From Calliopsis andreniformis (Eukaryota > Arthropoda > Insecta > Hymenoptera > Andrenidae), in assembly GCF_051401765.1 (NCBI RefSeq), contig NC_135071.1:6674961-6738960 (forward strand): 64,000 bases of DNA. Direction: 5' to 3'. Positions 35,071 through 46,874 of this stretch are shown piece by piece. A program made the translations under genes and the position numbers. The first letter of the stretch is position 1; the number at the start of each line of letters is the position of its first letter. The notes under the pieces were generated by a model. The model was not told the DNA's origin, did no database searches, and saw nothing but the letters and a program-made list of their open reading frames with translations.

Positions 35071-37620
35071 CCACAGCCTGCAGAAGTACGAACTTAAAAC
35101 GAATTTAAACACAAAATTCCAAATGTCATACATGAAAACACTCCGATATGTTCTAAAATATTGCTCTTTTGGTGTATCTAATTGTACAGAAGAATTACAC
35201 CTTTGCTGCCCTTAATTGCACTTTCTTTACTTTTTCAAAATTCACAATAGTTAAAATCACCAACTAAGTAATGTCCTAAAACAACAAGCGCCACTGCGCA
35301 TACGCGACAAGGCGAGAGGCGGTATTAAGACATCTGTAGACACAGTTTACGGAATGGACATTCGAAACACGCTATTTTTGAGAAGGTACAATATTAGTTT
35401 ATTTGTAATTCTTAGTTAATTTATCTTGATGATTAAGGATCCTAGAAGTCGTTTCATCGTTTTATGATTCTGGTTAACATGTGCACTTCTAGGGTTTCGA
35501 GTTTCTACTCAATAGCTATTCATGTATCGTAAATCTCAAAACCGAGTGTATTTCATTAGCTCGCAACCTTTGGGGTCCTTCGCCTCTTGGGTCTTTCCAG
35601 GGTGGTGTCATGCCGCGGAACTTAGTAGCCGCGTCTTGAGCACTTCCCACCTCACTCTTACATCTATGATGAGAATTCGGCACAACGTACCCCCAAGGGA
35701 CCGCCCTCGAAGGAGTAATGAAAGCTCCCATTTGTTAATATTCCCTTCGCTCTATGAGGGCATTTTTATATGAAAAAAAGTTCACCAAAGTAAATAGCAG
35801 ATAAAAACTGGAATTCATGGATATCTCTGGCCCTTCGAGAATCAAAACTTAGTTGGCACACGACACACAAAATTCAACAGTGCCCAAACGATTTACTGAT
35901 CAACCGCTGGTCTTAACACGTGGAAAATTTAAACAGTTTAAAGTTCTTATACGTAATTGAAACAGAAAATTTAGTGAATCGACTAGAAGTTTATGAATCT
36001 GAAGCGTAGAAGTGAGGTGAAAATACTGTGATTTATTAGATCATACCGTGAAATCAGTACTGGTAGGAGTGGTGGCACCCTGGAAAACAGATACTTCGCA
36101 GCCTTTCGAAGTTTCCATTCGAGGCTTGGTTGCAAAGGTCACAAAACATTTTTTTGCCAAATGTAACTATTGCCTGCGACGACGGTCAACGTTCTATTAG
36201 GTCTTCTAGGGGTGCCTCCACCAAAATAATAGTGTAAATCCAAAGTGTGGAATTAGCGCCTCCAAAAAATGTATTCTTTCCTATCTGTACCTCTGTAGAT
36301 ATGCCAAAAAATAGTAACCTGAAGTAAAGAGTATAGCTGATATGTTAGAGAACATACTAATAAATTACGAAAAACCGCATACGGTAAAACGATCTCAACG
36401 TAAAATAAATGCCACTAGATTGTATAAAATAGCACCTCTCCTACCTTCACAAAAGTCGCAGGAATTTAAATGTGGATGTAAGTATGTTAGGTAACCACAA
36501 CGAGGTTAGGTGGGCTTGTACAGTTCACATTATTCTTCCAGGAACATTTTGGTTTAAAGTGTCTAAATCAATATTTTGTTAATAGCAACCTCCAAGTATG
36601 TGCCTTTTTTAAAATGCATCCTCATGGCTTTTCCGAAAAAGCTAAAAACTGAGGTACGTACCCTCTGGGCGTACTGAAAAACATTCATATCTCGTAAAAC
36701 TTCGGTTGCACTTTGACTAATTTTTCGAAATTCCTAAATATATGTATGGTGTCATTCCATGTGAAATCGAATGCTTTTCGGAGTAACGTCTTGGATCTTG
36801 TTCAAATTTGGATATGTTATAGTCTTTAGCAATGTTTAAACATGTGTCAAAGGGTTTTCCAGAATATTAAAAATTTTGAATTTTACAACTGCTTAAAGCA
36901 GAGTGTTAACTTTTTTTTTTTTTAATCCATAGCTTTGTAGAGACATTGAAGTACTGAATAAAAAGTATTTCATCTAAAAAAAATTTACAAATTCGTTGAA
37001 GTTAACGCTACGTTGAATTTCACGGGTGCAGCACGTCGACGCCGTCGCCTCAAAACGGTCGAGCTTCTCTCGTGTCGTACCACTGACCAGGCAGTTGTAT
37101 CAGGTCTGCCACGCGCCGCACCTGTGAATTTTGACGCAGCATTAACTTCAACGAAGTTTCGTACAGCCAATTTTAAAGTGTCCGCTCTCTTGAAAAGGTG
37201 TCCGTAAACACGACAAATGGGACTAGATTCTAATTTGTTTCCAGATTTTTAAATATTTTCCTGCTACAAAAATAGTTGCAATTATTTAATACAATTGCAA
37301 AAAACAATTTAAAACAACTTGTTTTATATAAAATAATTTTTATTCAGTACTTCAATGTCTTTACTAAAAGCATGCACGTACTGATTTTCATGCTATTATT
37401 AGTTCGAAAGCTATGAATTTTTGAAAAAAAGTTAACGCTCTACTTTAAGCAGCTATAAAATTCAAATTTTAAAAATGTTGACAGACATTTAAACATAATT
37501 AATTATAATATAATTAATTGCTAATCGCGTGACTCAGCGTTCTGTTGAAATATTGAACTAATAATCGTAAACTTTTCTTAAGGATGGTCTGGACACTGTC
37601 ATTGGATACATACAGAAATC
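35071..37620. mobile_element. Second dispersed foldback family, copy 2, interrupted
   Basis: 35071-35300, 35920-36010 and 36225-36640 correspond in order to 9050-9300, 9300-9390 and 9400-9775, and 37505-37620 corresponds to the loop near 9925-10220. Extra DNA at about 35310-35915 and the GGTCATTCC-family element at 36751-37496 are absent from the first copy and so are probably later insertions. Confidence 0.7.
36751..37496. mobile_element. Foldback element, GGTCATTCC family, copy 2 (truncated)
   Basis: Starts GTCATTCCATGTGAAATCGA and continues with the same arm and centre sequence as 2690-3733. The right arm ends prematurely at ATTTAAACAT, before the terminal sequence. Confidence 0.8.
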
Positions 37621-38069
37621 GAGCTTTGCTATGCAACAAATAGGTTATGTATTAATAATTTGGAAAAACACTTGATTTTCTACTTTACCCTCTTACTCTT
37701 CCCCAAGTTAAGACACGGGGTTGGAACTTGGCATAAACTGGTTTTTATAAATATCGAATGGCTCATTGCTAGCCGAATTTGATTTAGAACGTTTAGAAGT
37801 ACTTTTAATCCCCTTATCCAGCATTATCCGGCTTTTCTATTTCAATTCGAATAATTTTCAAACACACGAAGCTGCTGCATGCCGGGGAGGCAAAATAATA
37901 TTATTCGACGACCGTTATTTTTATTCGAACAATCGCAAATAAAAGTTTATTCGACAAATGAAGATAATTTTTCTCTTCGTGGAGTATTTCATCTTAGGCG
38001 TCAAATCATCTTTTCATCTTTAACCTATATCTTTATTCAAATTTTTATTTGAATTGAAATAATTTGCGG

Positions 38070-38400
38070 TAATTGTCTGTTGTAAGTGTTCCATATCCGA
38101 CTTTAATGATTTTTAAATATATTATACAGGGCATTATTTTGAACTTTTTCATTTGAAAAAATTTGCAGACGGTTTTGCAGACGCTTATCTATTGTTTCCA
38201 TAGGAATACGTCGCAGCAGGTGGTAGGCAGCTTATGTATAACGGGTAAACTAAAAGATTATGCTTGACCAATTATTTCGGAAATTAAAGCCGTCCGCAAA
38301 TTTTTTCAAAAGAAAAAATTGTTTAATATGACGCCGTTTATAACATATTAGAAAATTATCAAAATCGGAGGAGGAGCCTTTATAACAGATAATTACCTTT
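38070..38400. mobile_element. Short foldback element
   Basis: GAAAAAATTTGCAGACGG at 38155-38172 pairs with the inverted CCGTCCGCAAATTTTTTC near 38290, and pairing extends outward to GGTAATTGTCTGTTGTAA against TTATAACAGATAATTACC near 38380-38397. No coding capacity. Confidence 0.7.
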
Positions 38401-39512
38401 TCTGAAGCTATGTAGTACGAATAAATTGTTAACATTTTCTCAGAAGTTTGTTTTTTCGATGAAAGTTATGGTTCATGTTACATGTCATTAAAAGAGCATT
38501 TTGTATTTTACTTTCATATATTATTTAAAAGTGCCCACCCCCTCCGAATGGTTGAAAAGGTTTTTAAGGTATTTAGTTTATATTAAAAATCATATAGGCT
38601 TTACTCTGCATAACGAAAAATATACAATCGAAAATGAAATCTCTCAAGATTACGGTCAGAACTTCGTTGTTCTTACATAAAATATAATCACGTATTTCTG
38701 AAAGAAATACAAAACGATCAGTTGCTTTGGATCATGAGACGTTCCTGTAGAGATATTATAAGTATAATTTCGATCCTTCGTAATGACGGTACAGGAAAAA
38801 TGACCGTAAAGAAATCGATAATGTGTTTCGGTTTCTATTTCGATTATAATTTACTGCTAATAAGTACGCAGTAAACGAAGAAAATGCGATTTTCATTTCT
38901 GCTATCTATTATTACGCCTTTCCTTACGACTTTTTACCTAAATCTTATTACAAACACGAAAGTTTAACATATCAATATTAATGATATTAATAAACATAAA
39001 GTACAACATTGCGGAAGACAGTTCCACGTTTTTTAAATCATTGTAAATTTGTAACGTGTTTGTAGATTTTTTGAATTATACATCGGACTAGTTTTAATAA
39101 TAGTTTATCTTTACTCGTACACATCATATGTACGCATGTATGCATGCATGTATGTATGTACGTATGTATATATCTACTTCTTGTGCCAAGCATTATTTAC
39201 GTAATATTGTTGGCTGCCTAGGGATATTTATTAACTTATCCATTAAATATAATATCTTTATTCTCTGAGATTTCCATATAGTGAGATAGTCGATTCAAAC
39301 CTTAATAAGCTCGTCGGAAAATGTGTAAAAGTACCCTCAAGGGGGTAGGTGGTGGTGAAGACCCTGGTTGGCCTCTTAGAATAATTTATGACGTTTTAAA
39401 GCTAAGGCCGGGAAAGTAACGAAAGTAACACTAACTCTTATTGTTAGTCAAGAAATATGTGTCGGGTATCCAATCCAACAATATTTTCAAATCGGTTACT
39501 GCTAATGCTAGA
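38401..39512. other. AT-rich spacer
   Basis: No gene recognised. A short TGTATGCATG-type microsatellite lies at about 39130-39170. Confidence 0.4.
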
Positions 39513-40540
39513 GTAACGCCCCACGACCTACCCTATCTCTATCTTACTCTATCTCTCTATCTATCGCTATATCTCTCTATCTCGTTGTATTTATTTCGTT
39601 CTCTTTCTACTAATATTGTATTATTATTTATTATTGCACATTCTATTAGTTTAAATACTTATTAATATTTAATGTTATGTCCTGGCGTTTACGAGTCGCG
39701 GTGCGCGCGAACGCACCGGCGGCGGCTCCCCGAATCCGCAACAATATTTTAATATAAGTATAACGTATTGCGTACATTTTTCATCTAAAACATTCACGGT
39801 TAGAATAAGTGTGCCATTAGAAATAAGTCACTGCGCATGCGCAAACTCCAACTGGCTGGTATATAAGAAGCTGCGAAAGTAGCAGGAGATACTTCTTTCT
39901 GGCATCAGGTTGCGAGAATACGAGGGTCTGAGAGGCAGCTGAGGTGCTCATCCAGTGAGATCGAGATCACTGCTTTAGAAGTAGCGAACGTTTTCCAGAG
40001 TTCGAGAGTGTTCGATGCTGCTTTAAAGATTTAGGTTTGCGTAACCTCTATGACAGGTGTACTTCAACGATTCTAAGCTAATGCAGTATGAACGACATTT
40101 TGGAGGCAGTTGAGTACTAAGTCCTGTTGGATCGAGACCGCTCCCCTAGGGGTAGCGACCGTTCTAGCACATATAGTAATTGATGCTCCTTTAAAGTTAT
40201 ATAATTTACACGTGCCGTAAGCAGACGAATCGCCTGTCAACAAGCGCTAGAAGCCATTCCCTGTCTGACAGATATTAAGACTACTCCTGAAGAGTATTTT
40301 CTCAAGCGTAGCGACTGATATAACCGAGATAATGAAAGGCTTACGGATGGTTAGACAATTCAAGCAAGCGATTAATTGTTTCACGAAGACTTGAGACCGC
40401 TCCGAGGTTATGGCCACCTATAGTTTTAACAGCGATCGAGGCATACGACACAAGATCTATTGCGCACTCACACGCCCACGCGCGCACGCCCACACGCACA
40501 TGCTCACATACACGTACACGCATACACACACTCCCACTCC
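39513..40540. mobile_element. LTR-like element, copy B (inverted relative of 16687-18318)
   Basis: From TAACGCCCC onwards the plus strand matches the minus strand of 18316 down to about 17345, for example CTATCTCTCTATCTAT, GTGCCATTAGAAATAAG, GTATATAAG and AGGTTATGGCCACCTATAG. Homology ends in a CAC-rich microsatellite at about 40465-40550. A GC-rich segment at about 39680-39745 is not in copy A. The far terminus was not found, so this copy is truncated. Confidence 0.75.
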
Positions 40541-40579
40541 CACTCACACTCGCACTGCGTCTGTATCAACGATATAGAA

Positions 40580-40800
40580 CAGTGTTTTCTAACCTTTTTT
40601 GTGCTATGCCCTACTTAAGCCTTTCTAAAATTCTTATGCCCTCCTCTCACATGTTCATAATTTTTAATATTCAAAAATTTTTTTAAATTATAACACCAAT
40701 CGATTCCTTATGCTCTCTCGATGAAAATGATATCAAATACAACATGATTCCGATTATTTATAACAAAGATACTCAATAACTTAATTTGTAGAAAGAGAAA
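40580..40800 (+). mobile_element. hAT-type terminal fragment
   Basis: CAGTGTTTTCTAACCTTTTT followed by TGTGCTATGCCC is the type of terminus seen in many hAT elements (CAGTGTTTCTCAACC-like). No partner terminus or transposase is visible, so only one end remains. Confidence 0.55.
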
Positions 40801-42849
40801 ACTTACTTGTTCGTGATCTGATGTATTTGTTAGAAATTTAGTCGAAGATCGTTCCTTTCTCAAAATTCTGGGGTAAGTGCCGTGGGGTTCGTCACAGTCC
40901 TCTTACCAAAAGGCATAGCCTTCCCCACTCCGTGGCCAGATCCTTTAGGAACAATATTCCCATTCTTTAGCAATACGGTGTCGGGCCGCTTGCCTTTTTC
41001 CAAACACTCGCTCTTCTTCTAAACAGTCACACAACACCCGATATCTGAGAGGCCCAACGTAGCCATCAGCTATCGGTCGCCAATGGGACTGTTTAGTCTC
41101 ATGCACCCTCAATCAACCACGCGCTGGCTAAGACCCTATCATAAATTACTTAAAGGCTAACCACCATTCGGCTATCCGTCCCAAACTCTCTCTTAAAAAT
41201 ACGTTGACGCTAACATATTATATATATAATACATATTTGTATATTATTTTATATATATATAAGTATATACTAATTTTAAATATAGATGATATATATTTCT
41301 ATTTATAATTGGTTTGAGTTAGGTCTGGGTTAGGATCGTTGGATTAACTTGATATTAATACAAACAAATAAGTGTAATAGAATAATAAAGTAAGATCACA
41401 AGATGAATGTAATATGGTTGTGATACAGACTAGAATGTTAATAGAGGAAATTATGTGTGTAATGGATAATTAAACAAATAAACCAAGGTAAACGAATAAA
41501 GGTGAAGAAATATAACGTTACAGAAGAAGATAATAATGGACAAATGGACAAATAAATAAATGAATAATACTAAGCAACCCTTGCAAAATTTACCTATAAA
41601 TGATCCAAATTCTGCGCATGTAGTCATATCTAGTCGTGAAAAAAAGGAAAAAAAGAAAAAGGGAAACAGAAAGAAAACAAACAAACACAAGGAAAAAAAG
41701 AAAAAAAGGAAACAGTAAAGAAAAAAGAATGACAAAGGTATATTATAAACAACCAACCTTTAATGGCCTCCCTGAAAAACGGGAAAAGTACAGAGCCAGA
41801 GAGGGGGAAGGTTCACCCCTTCTAGGCACTGTAAGATCCAAAATCTTGAGCTTTGAATTCTAGAGATTGGAAGTCTTTAAGGGACAGGTACGGGACAAAG
41901 ACGGCAGTAACAACGAGAATGGGAAGGGGGTACAGGGGGAGGGGGAGATCGTTATATCGAGGGAAGGGGGCATGTTAGATTTGATACGCCGTCAGAAGGT
42001 GACCGGGGGGGGGGGGGGGGGGGGGGGGGGGCAGCATAGCGATCTTAGGTCGCAAGATGCAATAAAAAATTTTATAGGTTAGGAAGACTTCCAATCGAGG
42101 ATAGATTCGTTGTGAATTCACGCAAGTCGAGTTGATCCCTTCGTAGGGATCAGAGCGTTCGAGGAGCCGTTTAGCTCAACATCATATACCACTTAGCTCC
42201 AACTAGGGAGGAACTATGACACGGTTTCCAACAACGGCGCTCCTCCAACGCCCAACCAACGACCCTCAACCAACGCAAGAGTTAGGAACGGGTCATTGCC
42301 TCCATGCTTCGGCATGACGTCGGACGGTCCTCGTCCGACAGTGGCCTGGGAGTCACATCGGTGATCACTTTCCTCGTTTAAAACTCGCATAATTTGGCAG
42401 AGGATCGTTGGATCCTAAATAGAGTAATAATACGATCGAGGGCCGTTTCGTCCAGACGAACAAGAACTACGACCAGACTCGAGCGCGGCGCTCGTCCGCA
42501 TCATTACTGTAGTGAATTGGAGTACTCTTTGTAGCATTCTATACGCGGACGAGCATGACCTTTCCTTCTACCAACCAAGTTTTATGTATCTTTGTTATAA
42601 ATAATTGGAATCATGTCGTGTTTGATGTCATTTTCATCGGGAAAGCACAAGGAATCGACTAGTGTTACTTGCATGAAAATCCCTTTGCAAATGAGAAACT
42701 TCAATTTTTCCTATTTAAATCCCTAATGCTATCCTTGTATTTTATGGCCTCATTCTCGCGCGTCGAGCTCAAGTGAGGTGGTTCCAAGAATTGGTTTCTC
42801 GGCGGCAAGTATCAAACGAGGTAGTGGGAATAGACCGCGGCTCTCGTCC
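40801..42849. other. Purine-rich and GC-rich spacer with 27-base G tract
   Basis: A GA-rich segment spans about 41630-42000 and leads into a run of 27 consecutive G at 42005-42031. The region 42090-42840 is GC-richer and looks like retroelement untranslated sequence, but I could not identify LTR ends or a primer site. No protein is supported. Confidence 0.4.
42005..42031 (+). repeat. Poly-G tract (27 G)
   Basis: Uninterrupted G run, preceded by CC and followed by CAGCATAG. Length may be uncertain because homopolymers are prone to assembly error. Confidence 0.95.
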
Positions 42850-44195
42850 GGGTCATTCCACGCGAAATCGGGCACGTTTCGGAGCAAGTTCTTGTAATTT
42901 GCTCAAATTTGAATATGTTGTAGTCTTTAACGATATTTAAACGTGCCCTAAAGGATTTTTCAAAATTTTGAAAATTGTCGATTTTACAGCTGTTTGAAGT
43001 TAAGTGCTACCTTTTTTTTAAAAAATTATAGCTATTGAACTAGTAAGCGGATGGAGATGAGCTTTACGGTGCTTATAGAGAAAACATTGAAGTTTGTAAA
43101 AAAAATTATTTCATTTAAAAAAACTTGTTTTTTAATCATCTTTTTTGCAATTATTTTAAACAAATGCAGGTTTTTCAGATGATGCGCGATTTTAAAAATC
43201 TGAAAAAAAAGGAGAATATAGTTTGATCCTTCCCCTTGATGGACAAACTTTCAAAAAGATGGACATTTTAAAATTGGCCCTGTGAAAATTGCTGAAAGTT
43301 GACGCTGCGTCGAGTCGCACTACTGTGGCGGGCGCGTCGTCGCTGGCAGCCTACTCGTGTCCAGCGGACGAACGTGCGTTATTATTTGCGATCAAGGCGG
43401 CAAATATTGGTAACTCACTCTTTGTCAATGATACTTATTGACAAGTTCACATTCATTTTTGCCATGTGAAGTTGCAAAAAAGTGCCATTCTGCATTAATA
43501 CCAAAATCTTCGAAATGAAAGCTAGGATTTAAGAGATTATATTTATGTTTTCAAGAATAAGACGAAGATTGAGTTACCAATATTTATTGATTGCATTAAA
43601 CCTTGCAAATACTCGGAGATAATGTAGAGTAATGTTGGGTGAAGTCGCCTTGATTCCAAATAATAACGCACGTTCGCCCGCTGGTGTCGAGTAGGCTGCT
43701 AGCGTCGACGCGCCCGCCACAGCAGTGCGACTCGACGCAGCGTTAACTTTCGGCAATTTTCACAGGGCCAATTTTAAAATGTCCATCTTTTTGAAAGTTT
43801 GTCCATCAAGGGGAAGGATCAAACTATATTCTCCTTTTTTTTCAGATTTTTAAAATCGCGCATCATCTGAAAAACCTGCATTTGTTTAAAATAATTGCAA
43901 AAAAGATGATTAAAAAACAAGTTTTTTTAAATGAAATAATTTTTTTTACAAACTTCAATGTTTTCTCTATAAGCACCGTAAAGCTCATCTCCATCTGCTT
44001 ACTAGTTCAATAGCTATAATTTTTTAAAGAAAAGGTAGCACTTAACTTCAAACAGCTGTAAAATCGACAATTTTCAAAATTTTGAAAAATCCTTTAGGGT
44101 GCGTTTAAATATCGTTAAAGACTACAACATATTCAAATTTGAGCAAATTACAAGAACTTGCTCCGAAACGTGCCCGATTTCGCGTGGAATGACCC
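42850..44195. mobile_element. Foldback element, GGTCATTCC family, copy 3 (complete)
   Basis: Both ends carry GGGTCATTCCACGCGAAATC in inverted orientation. The arms of more than 500 bp are nearly identical, and even the centre (about 43380-43680) retains inverted pairs such as AATATTGGTAACTCA and TGAGTTACCAATATT. This is the best-preserved of three copies. No coding capacity and no clear target duplication. Confidence 0.9.
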
Positions 44196-44585
44196 ATATA
44201 TAAATATTATTACAAAATTTTTAATAATTTATTTGAGAAGTTATGTGAAAGTTTTCTGTGTTAATAAGTTTTTATTCAAATAAGAATTTATTCGTTATTT
44301 CTGAATAATTTTGTTTTATTCGCAATTGTCATTCAAAGATCCTACGAATAAATCTTTATTCGAAATATTACCCAAGTATAATCTAATTTGAATAACGTTC
44401 AACCCTGATACAAGGTGTGGGAGAATGCATGGCATATATAATAATAATATGAAAATAAGGAATAAAATTTTCTTATAAGACACTTAGCTTTCCGGTAAAT
44501 TGAATTTATAGATTCGTCTACTAGGTATACATGTATTTGACAATCTATTTATTAATAATTGTATTGTTTTACATTTACATTACAG

Positions 44586-44786
44586 AATGAATTGTTGAAA
44601 GTGGTATTCCTGTTGATGTATACAAATCCTTGTTCTTCGAAACACAGTCATAGAATAATGTTACCGTATCATGATGCTTTAACGTCTCGAATGCTAAGCT
44701 ATTTATCGAATCGTACGAAAGAACTAGTATACGCAAAGAGCACTCTAAATCTTCTACAGGTAGAAGAAATAATACAGGCTTTATAG
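44586..44786 (+). CDS. Possible terminal exon of an unidentified gene
   Basis: A pyrimidine-rich stretch ends in TTACATTACAG at 44575-44585. An open frame of 66 codons follows to TAG at 44784-44786. It begins NELLKVVFLLMYTNPCSSKH and later has the helical segment ELVYAKSTLNLLQVEEIIQA. An AATAAA polyadenylation signal lies at 44928-44933, about 140 bp after the stop, so acceptor, frame, stop and signal are in the right order for a last exon. I do not recognise the protein. No upstream exon was found; the 1.35-kb palindrome just upstream would lie in the intron. It could also be chance: 66 codons is not long. Distinguishing these needs transcript data. Confidence 0.35.
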   Translation, partial: NELLKVVFLLMYTNPCSSKHSHRIMLPYHDALTSRMLSYLSNRTKELVYAKSTLNLLQVEEIIQAL

Positions 44787-44933
44787 AAATTAAAACATCT
44801 TAGCACTGTAATATCAGTATATCATTCTCTGATTGGAAGAAGAAGGATTTGTATGTGTCAACAGTAATGGCACTTCCAATAATTCATTTTGTAATGTAAA
44901 TGGTAAATGTAAAGCAATACAATTATTAATAAA

Positions 44934-45599
44934 TATATTATCAGTACGTATTATGATGTTGGCCGTGCTTATTTTTCCGTACGAATACCAGACAAATCTT
45001 TAAATTCAGTTTTTTTAGAAACTAAGTATCTTATGAAGAAAATTCCATTTTTTATTTTCGGTTTATTATTACATGTAGAATTGCCCCATCTCGGTTGTAT
45101 CATCTTGTACATAAATTTGTTTTAATTTAGTTGTTCATAAAAAATACGCATTGGCACGAAATATTCCACAGAATATCATCGTTTGATCTTTAGACTCATC
45201 TCTCGAAATTTCATAAAAATTTTTAGAATTTCATCGAAGAGTTTCCTTTCAAGTCGGAAAGCGAAAATACCTGTAATGTCAAAAAGATTGTGTGTGGCTT
45301 GTGCCGCTTGTCGGTGACTTGGACCTAAACACTTTAAGCTTCTTTCCGAAGCTCACCTGTTCAAACCTCGCAATGTCGCTTGGAATGACATTTCACAGTA
45401 CTTCTTGTGGAACATGAACGATACACGCGTCTCATACGATAATGTCTGTAGCGGAGGGGTAAATTCTTAATAACTCCCTTGCCAAATCTGGGCATCACGA
45501 GCCTCCTGATTAGGCGTCGCCTGGTGTGCACTAACCGAATTAAACCTGTCACTTTTTTACTCTGTATTATTCCTAACGTAGCAAATAGCACTGCCGTAA
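44934..45599. other. Spacer, nothing recognised
   Basis: No protein similarity or repeat boundary seen. Confidence 0.4.
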
Positions 45600-45906
45600 C
45601 GCCATTACACTTTTCGTCCTTATATTAGAAGAATGTGAACTAAGAAAGGACTTATTCGATAGAGGAAGATTCAGTCGAGTGCGCTGTGGTCATGATTTCG
45701 CTTAGAACAATCTTTGAATTACCTAAAAATGTTTTGGTTTCATAGCTGTGAATTTGTCGATTTTTGGTTTACTTTGAAGACTTATTGAATATCAATAGAA
45801 TCTGGCTAAATTATGCCCAGAACGCAGTCGGTTGAACCTTTCTCTGTCGAATGAGTCCTTTTCTAGCTCAAAATCTTGTAATATAAGGACGAAAAGTGTA
45901 ACGGCG
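45600..45906. mobile_element. 307-bp inverted-repeat element (CGCC ends)
   Basis: Ends are CGCCATTACACTTTTCGTCC and the inverted CGCCGTTACACTTTTCGTCC, matching over about 28 bp with one mismatch. TAA occurs at both borders (45597-45599 and 45907-45909), a 3-bp duplication compatible with PIF/Harbinger-type miniature elements. Confidence 0.8.
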
Positions 45907-46009
45907 TAAACCTCTGATTTTGTCTAATTTTGTCCGTATTGTCACCACCCTGAAACATTTGGGTTTTCTTCCTTAAGGGGTATGGTTACTTTCGTGGCAC
46001 AAAAAACTA

Positions 46010-46554
46010 GGCAATCTTTAAGTGGCATTGGAGAAAACCATAAACAACCGATTAACATGAAACTTTGTCCTGTATTTAGGTGTAATGAGTATTAAACAAA
46101 AACCGATGCAATATTTGAAAGATATTTATAAACAAGCTGGTACGACGCCATTTTCTAGAGCACCTTTTCTGTTTAATAGCAAAACGGCTACTACCCGAAA
46201 AAAAAACCGAAGATATTTCATTAATTATAATAAATTCCTAAGCATTAACGTTGAGACATTTCAATATTTGTAAACATTAACAAAATGGCAAGCATTTGGA
46301 GTTTAAAATTTGAATTTCGGCAAAAGAGTTAATCAATTTATTGTTTATATTATGCAAAATAATTAAAAAACTTAAAAAGTCTCTATGTCAATGCTTAATA
46401 AATGTAACAACAAAGATAATTGTAAATTTTCAAAGTGATTGATCAAATAGAACTCGAGTTATCCTTTTTTAATACTCATTACACTTAAACACAGGACAAA
46501 GCTTCATGTTAATCGGTTGTTTATAGTTTTTTCTATTGCCACTTGAAGATTGCC
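46010..46554. mobile_element. 545-bp TA-flanked inverted-repeat element
   Basis: Terminal arms of about 85-90 bp begin GGCAATCTTTAAGTGGCA on the left and GGCAATCTTCAAGTGGCA on the right (complement), and contain ATAAACAACCGATTAACATG in both. TA flanks both ends (46008-46009, 46555-46556). Consistent with a miniature Tc1/mariner-type element. Confidence 0.8.
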
Positions 46555-46874
46555 TAATTTAGAGAATATAGAGAGTGAGAGATTCTGCAGAGTGCGTGCT
46601 AAGTAAAATCCAGGAATATCCATTTTGTTAATGTACTTCATTCTTGTTCCTATTATTTATTCTGTGTTCAAATATGTATTGTTTAAGTTTGTATCAGAGT
46701 ATTTCGTCCTGTTCTACTCATATATATATCTTCGTTTCTTAAAAATTGTCAAATAACTTCTTCAATATATAGCATCTTAAAGCTATTCATCCAGAGATAT
46801 TTTAAATTCTTTTCTATTAAAACCATTCTTCCGTGGTTTCATCGGTCTCGGTTTTCGAAAACATTCATCATATG

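Noticed and set aside
41636..42082. Plus-strand frames rich in K, E, R and G
   Set aside because: They only reflect the GA-rich segment and the poly-G run; composition, not a protein family.
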